DNA from: Phoenix dactylifera
Taxonomy: Eukaryota; Streptophyta; Magnoliopsida; Arecales; Arecaceae
DNA: 64,000 nucleotides
Assembly: GCF_009389715.1 (NCBI RefSeq)
Contig: NC_052401.1
Coordinates: forward strand, 1,414,843 to 1,478,842
Reading direction: 5' to 3'
A program made the translations under genes and the position numbers. A model generated the notes under the pieces. The model made no database searches. It had not been told where the DNA came from and was given only the letters and a program-made list of their open reading frames with translations. Shown piece by piece: positions 56,424-64,000 of this stretch; position 1 is the first letter of the stretch; each line of letters opens with the position of its first letter.

Positions 56424-59239
56424 AACTTTATGATTTTCACATTTTGCTATATTTTGGCAATCTTGGTGAGTGAATGACATCAAGATGGACCAAAATATGG
56501 GATTATTTTGGCCAAGGTCGATGGCTGGAGAAATTTTTTTTTTAAGAAAAAGGATATTTCGAGATCTTGACCAACCTATAATGACCAAGGCATTGGAATA
56601 TCAGTGGGGGTATTTGAGATGAGATTAATTTTGTTTTGGACATTGATTTTAATGTTTAACATTCTCAAGCTGCATTGGTTTATCAGCTGTGGTAATAAGG
56701 TTTAATAGTTATAAATATACTTTATTGGTGAGTAGTGCATTTGAAGTTGATATTTCGGCTAAGATCTTGCATAGGATGAGAGCCATGATTTTCAATTATT
56801 TATTCTTCTTTTCTAAGTTTAGTGGTGTTATATCAATCCCATAGGTTAATATTGATAGATCAATTCTTCTTTCTTGCAACTTCAAGCTAAAAATTTCAAA
56901 ACTATTTTGTCATTAGCTTCTTGAATTTATTTAATGCTGGATTAGTGTCTGTCTGTAAGTCCTACTTTAGATGTATATTGTGTTAGGAAATTTTGAAAGC
57001 ACTAGAGTTGACTCTCAAAGATGTTTTGATCGTTTTCTGTATTGGGTATTGTAAGAGTCAGAGCTTTTTTTTAGAAGAAAAGAAGACTTAGTTTATCAAG
57101 ATAGCCTTAAAAGTGTCCTCATATGATCCTTAAAGTTCAGATGAAGTGGACCTCTGTTTACTGACAGAAGTTGACTCGATCTTCCATTTCTGGATTATGG
57201 TCTCTGCCATCATAAATTTGATGATATATCATCATTTTTGAAGTTCACTTGTTTGTCTTCTACTTGTTGCTGAAACACATCGCTGTTAGAAGCTTAATCA
57301 TTCATCTTTTCTTGTCTAATGGACCAAATGATAGATTTTCCGCTATGGGCAGGAACTTTACCATGCGAGTCCCTCAAGATAATTAAGGGGCATTGTGATT
57401 CTATTTTCATTTGTGACAGGAATCTTTCTCAAGTCCATAAGTTGCTGATTTTGCAATGTTATGCTCAGGATACAGATGGTTCGCCCTAGTAACTTGAGGC
57501 AGCTATTGCGAGAAATGAGGTATCACTCTCGGTTGACTGGAGTTGAAGGCCTTCAAATTTCTTTATTGATAGATAATTAATTCCATCACTTGTACTTTTC
57601 ATGAAATATGGATCATGCTCTTTGTTTATTTTTTTTATATAATGCTACCACTGTTTTGCTTCAGATTGACTAGGCTAAGGAGAACAACAGACCTCAAGCT
57701 TCTTGGATATTCGAGTCATGGAGTTATTCCCATGATTACCTTCTGAAGCTCTAGCCTCTAGATGTATATTTTTTTAGAGTCTGCAATGAATGCTTGTGCA
57801 TCCTATACGTTTGGTTGGAAAAAGTTCTTGCATTTGGTTGATCTATAGGAGGATACATGCGAGAAGTAGGATACAGTTTTTCGGGTGGTACACTTTTATG
57901 TTTCTGATAATCGGCATCGTTATTAAATTAACCTCCAAATTCTAAAACATTGCAAGAATTGAATGTTTGAGAACAGCTTAGGAAATGCATTCATTATGTG
58001 GATGCAAGATCACATTAACCATAAATGTCCAATTTACAATTTGCTTGCTTGCTTCTTTATTGATCTGTAAAAATATCTAAAAAGACCCTTCTGTAATGAA
58101 AATTTTCTTTGTTAGAACTGATCATACCTTTTGATAAAGATCATGTTCTAGATTCATCACATTGCCCAAAAAGGATCTTGCACTAGACAATATATTGTGT
58201 CTACTAACGTAGCCCTGCTCTGCATAATTAGCAGCATATCACCTCTTCTATTTTATATGGTTTTTGGTAACATGTAGGTAGTATGGGCTAATTCAGTTAT
58301 GCTGGAGTCTTGTGTTCATAACATTGGTTGATGTAGACTCATGCAAACATAGCATACTTTCGTTATGTAGCAATTCTGTAGCTTAATATTGCAATCATCA
58401 CAGACTAATATTTCACTAATATGCAGCATATGTACCCTTCACAACATAGCTTGATGAAACCTATTTGGAATAATATGCCTGTCGATGTGCTTATTCCTTC
58501 CATAATTTGCATCATCTTGGACTTCATAACCGGGATGACTTTGGCTTATGTATCCTTGCCTACCTTATGAAATGTCAGGATGGCATATGACAAGATAAAA
58601 CCTGCTTCATTTAACTTGGTCCATTATTTTATTTTTGCCTTGCTCTTTCTTTCTTCTTAGGTTGTTTAGTTGTGATGAGTGCTTCATTTATATGTTCCAA
58701 CTGCCTCAAAGTTAGATTGCAACTTGCCATTGATTTACGCACCCAGACTTGGCAGGAAATTGTGGAAACAGGCAAACAGGAAATAGATGGTTTAAAGAGA
58801 TCAGAGAAATAACTGTTCCATATGTAGATTAAAGGCAGTAGTGGTGAATGAAGTTTAAGAGCCACGAATCTAGCTGATGCAATGTGCCATTATTTCAATC
58901 TCACGGTTCTTCTGTGGGTTTCTATCACAGAAAATGCCCCTATGAGGAGCCAAGTTTATATAGTCTCTCTCAGCTACTGGTTCATGGGTCAGAAACCACA
59001 CTCAGCACACAATGTTGGTGGCTACTGTGAATACTCCATTTCCTCTTTTATTCTTTTTACAGGCAATTATACCCTGGGGCAAATACCAAGATTGTTGTGT
59101 TTTTAGTTTACTGTATTCTTAGACTAGACTGTACTATGGGCTCAAGAAGAGAACCTGATCCTAGTGTTGGTTGACTCAAACAAGAGGGTTCTAACTAGAT
59201 GCTTAGAACCTCAAAATCAAGATTCGTCGTCTCGTTACT
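56424..59239. other. Spacer or kinase intron, nothing recognised
   Basis: If the exon at 51402 belongs to a living gene, this would be intron. No conserved exon was seen. Short open frames have no recognisable features. Confidence 0.4.
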
Positions 59240-59405
59240 GGACTTCGTACTGGTGCCATATTAGTACAGTATTGGTATGATATGGTATGAATTTTTTTTA
59301 ACGTATCGATATTCGGTACGCCATCTATACCAAGTATTAGTACCAAATTGGTACGGTACGGTATATTTTGTATTATTTGGTTTGGATCGGTATGGTATAG
59401 TATAT
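59240..59405. repeat. GGTACGG-type repeat, copy 3
   Basis: Dense in GGTACGGTACGG, CGGTACGCC and GGTATGG words, like 19865-20010 and parts of 30413-30917. Confidence 0.5.
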
Positions 59406-62400
59406 GCTATATTTCAAACTACTGGAAGGGTCGCATTTTGTGACAACTGGCTCATAAAGCACACTAATGCATACGTCCCATGTTTTAGAGCCCAGCTTTT
59501 GTCAGTAGTTTATTATCATGCGGAGTACTTTAGACTTTAGTCCACAAATATACTAAAAAAAGAAAAAGAAAAAAAGAAGAGAGATTTTCACTCAAAAAGC
59601 CCTGTTGCTGTATGCTTAGACCTTGGCAGGGATTCGATCAACTAATTGCAGGAATCTTCCATTTAAAGTGCCCCAACTATTTCATAACCCAGTCCAAGCC
59701 CACCGTCACACTCATCGTCAATCACCGCCGTTAGACTAAAAAAACCCAAATCCAACGTCCGCTGTCGAAGCATTACCAGATCCATCATCCCATCGATGAG
59801 CATACAAACCCATCATCTCCCGCCGATGCCCTTCTTAGATCCATTACGAGGTGGAGCCGGAAAGGGTCCTTTTAAGTAATGATGGATCATGGATATTGGA
59901 TACTCCTGTACACGGCAGCCATCGATACTTGATTGGACGGCTATTAGATAATCCCATCCTTCTATCACATCATATCTCAGTGTGGTCACGTCGCCGTCAG
60001 CAGAATTAAACTAAAAATAATAAACTATAAAATAAAGCATATAAAAAAAAGAAAAACGACAAAAAGGAGCAGCAGGCAATCTATGCGGTCAAATTGTCAA
60101 GCTTCGGAGCACCACTCGGTCCTTTATCTTTTTTCCATCCCAGATCTTTGTCTCTTTCGTACGTGTCAGCTTTCTATTGGTTGAGAGGACATGAGTTTGG
60201 GGCTAGAAAGCGACGGGAATTCACCTGCTCCAACGATCTTCCCCAGATGGATCCAGCGAAGCATTGGTGCTTGAGAGCCTCTTTAGCTAATGGATACTTA
60301 TATGGGCGTTTCTCGCTGCTATGGGAAACGGATGAAGGAAACGCCATCTAAATTTTGCTGGTAATTCATGACAATCATACGACGCAACGGTAGAAAAATT
60401 CAAAGTGAAAATGGCCGAGTAATATTCTCTATTCTCCGTGGATTCAATAAGTTTTCTCATTCATCCATGTTACAACTTCAGCATTATCCATAGTACTTTC
60501 TAATAAAATATTTTTTATATATATGTATTACGTAAAAGATGAAATCTTAGACAATAATTTTGCGAGGAAGGGTGACTCTCGTCCAAATAATGTAAACCCC
60601 TAAATTTATATAGAGACAATATTTAAACTACAGAATCAACTTGGTTAGCGGTCACCTTAAAAAATATTAAGTTATTTCAAAACTATGTTTTCAACAATTA
60701 TGATTACTATAATACTATATTATTGTATGTAATGACCGCTTCTAGAAAATATAATGCACAATAATTGTTAGCTCATTAATAGATCAAGTTTTGGATACCC
60801 ACCCATCATTTTATTGAAATTAGCTTGACAATTCTACTAAGTCATGGGACTTGAGTAAACCACTGAGAATAAATCTTTAGCATTACTTCTGATCCGTCTT
60901 GACAAGATAAAGCAAAACCAATATTGGAAAATAGGAAGTTATAAGGAATAAATAGGAAGTTATACTTTACTCCAGTGGTCCAAATAAAAGCGAATTAAAT
61001 GACATGCATTGAATAGTCACATGAAATGATTGAAGTACACAAACATCCACAAGCTTTGCATGTGGCAGTCTTCTTTTGGACCAATACCAAGCAACATCTT
61101 TTGTCCTACGGACCATGCACTTTTTGTTCATGTTCATGGCATGTGAATCCGTGACTTCTTTTGCAAAGCGGGCACTTATTACCAAGCTCCCCGCCGCGTG
61201 CACCTAAACATTATGAACTATTAGGCAGGGCATTGAATGATATGCCTCGGTGTAAGTGGATGCAAATGGATGAGTCTAGATCAAAACCAAGCCTGGTCTC
61301 CTTTTGCTTAATGTTTATAGAGTTAGTCCACATTTACTTAAAAAGTTTTAGAATGATTCCAAATCCAAGTCAAGTTTGGGTTTATTCAATACCATACAAG
61401 CTGAATTCCACTTAATATTTTGAATTTCTTGATCCATGTTTGTTACTTTGTCTCAACCTAATTGGTAACCAGGAGATAAATCTTGATTTGGAACTTAAAC
61501 ATGACTAATGTTCTCAATTTGGAGCTTAACAGGTGTTCGACAATGCCTTTCTTTTTTGACTAGTATTCAGCAGCAACAACCGGAGAAGAAGGGAAAATAT
61601 ATATATATTTTTTTAATTTTAATGTTTTAGATTTTTTTCTAAATGTTTTTGTTTTTATAGCCCGTTCTTTCTAGAATTTTAGTTTTGACTCTTAAAGTCC
61701 TTTCTTTCTTATTTATTTTCTTCTCACACCCCATAATTTTAGGAAGGTAATTTTAAGATTTAAAATCTATTTTTTACAATTAAATCATATGATTTAGGCA
61801 TCTCAACAACTCCTGCTTATGTTTAAATATAAGATTTCAATATATGGGGTGCAGATTCATGATACAATTGTTATAAGAGAGTGAGCTTTTACATTCTCTC
61901 GTGAGCGCACAGTCATATTATGCACATTTAAGCATCAAAGATCACTCTTCAGAATTTTTATTATATATAATAGAAGATAAAGAATTAGTAACCCTTGTCT
62001 CCTAAGTCCAATCTTTTTCATATATTTCTCCAGGTACAAACTTAATTATGAAAATATAATGATTAAAAAAAAACAACAGCCAATTAGCAAAAAAAAAAAA
62101 AAAAAAAGAACAACTCAAAAGTATCACCATCGGCGGATTATATAATGTTATCTTTTGGACTATTATCTGCTTACAAATTAGTATTCAACAATTTGAGCAC
62201 GGAAAAGTCCCCCAAATTAGAATCTTCCACAATCATATGGTACTTTTATGCAATTATTAAACACGAGCGATCCCCAGCCACCTTTTTTGGCCCACACTTT
62301 CAAACATGGCATGAACATCATGTCTTTCTGGTTGTCTCGATGGAAGCATACATAAAATGATCAGATGAGAACAAGCATCGAGATCTGACGGTCAGAAAAG

Positions 62401-63559
62401 CCCATGGTCCTCATCATTTTATGCTCTGAAATTGCAACAGCAAGGATGGCTCTAATGATGTCTTTGAGTTACCAACCAAGAGATCAATGAAAAGTAGGAG
62501 GAAACTTCACTGACTTGGCATGGTGTGCTCATCCTTGATTACAACTTCTACTTTACCCTCTCATAAACTATTTTTGAGCAAAGTCTAGTTATTGACCATG
62601 ATTAGATGGTTTTAACCAAATAAAAAACTATGATTATGTGGTCCATTAATTTGTTTGTCCACTCGAGTTCGGTCTCCCAATTAGAAATGCAAACCACTTA
62701 AATATAGGACCAGTGGGTGCTTGGGTTTCCAAGTGAAGGCCATCTGGTAGGAAAGAGATTGGATTATGTAGATGCTATGTTCAATTAGCCAATTCTGAAT
62801 TGGCCAACTAAAGATGGGCCTGGACTAATTGCTTATCAATGAGGGATATCATATCAAGAAACAAACCCGAGAAGTAAAAAAATAGTTGCTAGAAATAAGA
62901 ATTTGTATGAAAAAATGTATTAGTGTTATAGATCGCCAACAATATTTGCTCCAATAGGGATTAGCCCTCTCTCGTGACTTTTAACACCCTCTTTCTTGAG
63001 AAAGGTGGGAAAAGCCCTCTCTTTACACAAAGGAGGACTTCTAACCATAGCAGGATTATTTGGTTGTGTGTGATCTTTTTTTTATACTATGTAATTGCAA
63101 TCAAAGCCTCCAAGAGATCTAGTAATACAGGATTTCAAAATCGAAGAAAATATGATCCTACTTTGCAAAGTCAGAAGAGACAAATTGCAAAGAGACTAAT
63201 TTAGATGCAAGAACCAAATTTCTTTGAGCATGATATGAGGACTTTTAAGACTTGAATATAAGAAATCAGTTTCTGCTTGTTTACATGAAACTTCTGCTCG
63301 TTCCGTAGTGCAATATACTCATCGATGGTAGTTTTTAACGGCTTCGAATTTTTCATCGGGATTACATAATTTTAAAGTATGTTTTGGATATTATTGTTTG
63401 ATATGTTTGAATATATCAAATTATATAGGATGATATACTGAAGGCTGAAATACCATTTATTTTGTACCTGAGTATTGCTATTTACACAAGCCAATATCTC
63501 GACCAAGACAAAAACCTTGTAATGGCTGAACTCAAAATCCCCACCTGTTCTCCTTACAG
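59406..63559. other. Intergenic spacer
   Basis: AT-rich, with A-runs near 62091-62107 and short low-complexity patches. A 34-codon ATG frame at 60247-60351 (MDPAKHWCLRASLANG start) has no recognised family and no clear support. Nothing else was recognised. Confidence 0.4.
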
Positions 63560-64000
63560 CCAGACAAGTGCAGCCAGGACATGATGCCCCATGAACCCAC
63601 GCATCCGATTGTCCACGTGGCAGAGCCTAACTGGTTCACAGGGTGAGACAATTGTGATGCCCCCATACGGTAACATCCCGGGCTCCACCTCGCATTCCAC
63701 GGGACAATACCACGTCATCTCAGCCCGGACCTTAAGGGCATTTTCGTCATCCGATCTTTCTCACACAAAACAAGTCAAAAAAAAAAATCCACACGCCGCT
63801 CCTCGGGAACAACTTCCTTAAACTGCTCCGCCCACGTGGGCACTCCCACCGAGGCCGCCCCGATGACGGAAACAATCTGTACGACGATACGATCGCGGGG
63901 CTCCATTGTTCCGCCGGGGCACCGAAAGGCTACCGCCGTCCGGGGCCACCCGAAGTGGTCGCTTACGCGTACCACGGTGACCGGAACCCGATCCTTTTCT
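63560..64000. other. GC-rich edge, possible promoter or gene start
   Basis: The composition shifts to GC-rich and CpG-rich. Two CACGTG G-box cores lie at about 63615 and 63832. Both strands have open frames running to the window end (an ATG frame from 63863 on the plus strand, one from 63975 leftward on the minus strand), but neither translation is recognisable. It may be the 5' end of a gene lying mostly outside the window. Confidence 0.3.

Noticed and set aside
57470-57750. Possible two-exon mini-gene (ATG at about 57478, donor near 57521, acceptor near 57663)
   Set aside because: Splice-like borders join a 41-codon frame, but the product is unrecognised, short and low in information; chance is likely.

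Overview
This is nuclear DNA from a flowering plant. Genes carry canonical GT-AG introns, several of them 4.7 to 9 kb long, set in AT-rich, transposon-littered spacer. The large introns, the abundance of LINE 3' ends, the GGTACGG-type repeats and the look of the proteins (ATG13, group I bZIP, ATL, VTL) suggest a monocot, possibly a palm. That placement is inference, not proof.

Layout. 1-4560 is spacer with one 5'-truncated LINE. 4560-15090 is QCR6, a small subunit of mitochondrial complex III, whose start codon is split by an intron. Its 9-kb third intron holds a young LINE (9316-14132) with intact ORF2 and perfect 15-bp target-site duplications. 15100-24350 is spacer with four more LINE 3' ends and, on the minus strand, an intronless ATL-type RING-H2 E3 ligase (17567-18226). 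24360-31890 is ATG13, the autophagy-initiation regulator, in three coding exons with an upstream ORF overlapping the main start. 33770-34390 (minus) is an intronless VTL-type iron transporter homolog. 34500-41400 is spacer with a tRNA-derived SINE, a fold-back MITE, a LINE end and a solo LTR with a 5-bp duplication.

41423-49054 is a group I bZIP (RF2/VIP1-like) gene. Its first exon seems to lack one base, and its first intron starts with GC instead of GT. Its 5.2-kb second intron carries a 950-bp non-autonomous hAT element with an 8-bp duplication and a Tourist-like MITE. 51402-51655 looks like the first exon of an ACT-domain Raf-like kinase (STY family) with no further exon recognisable in the window. 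Directly behind it lies a spliced, open hAT/BED transposase gene (52089-54301), followed by a pair of 421-bp direct repeats about 1.4 kb apart. 56424-64000 is mostly featureless, ending in a GC-rich stretch with G-box cores that may be the edge of a gene outside the window.

The host genes are independent single genes and do not form a pathway cluster. No cluster, CRISPR-like array or clearly new system was found. The most interesting signals are the split start codon of QCR6, the overlapping upstream ORF of ATG13, the two lesions of the bZIP gene, the young RNase H-bearing LINE with its many truncated relatives, and the open hAT transposase gene beside an orphan kinase exon.
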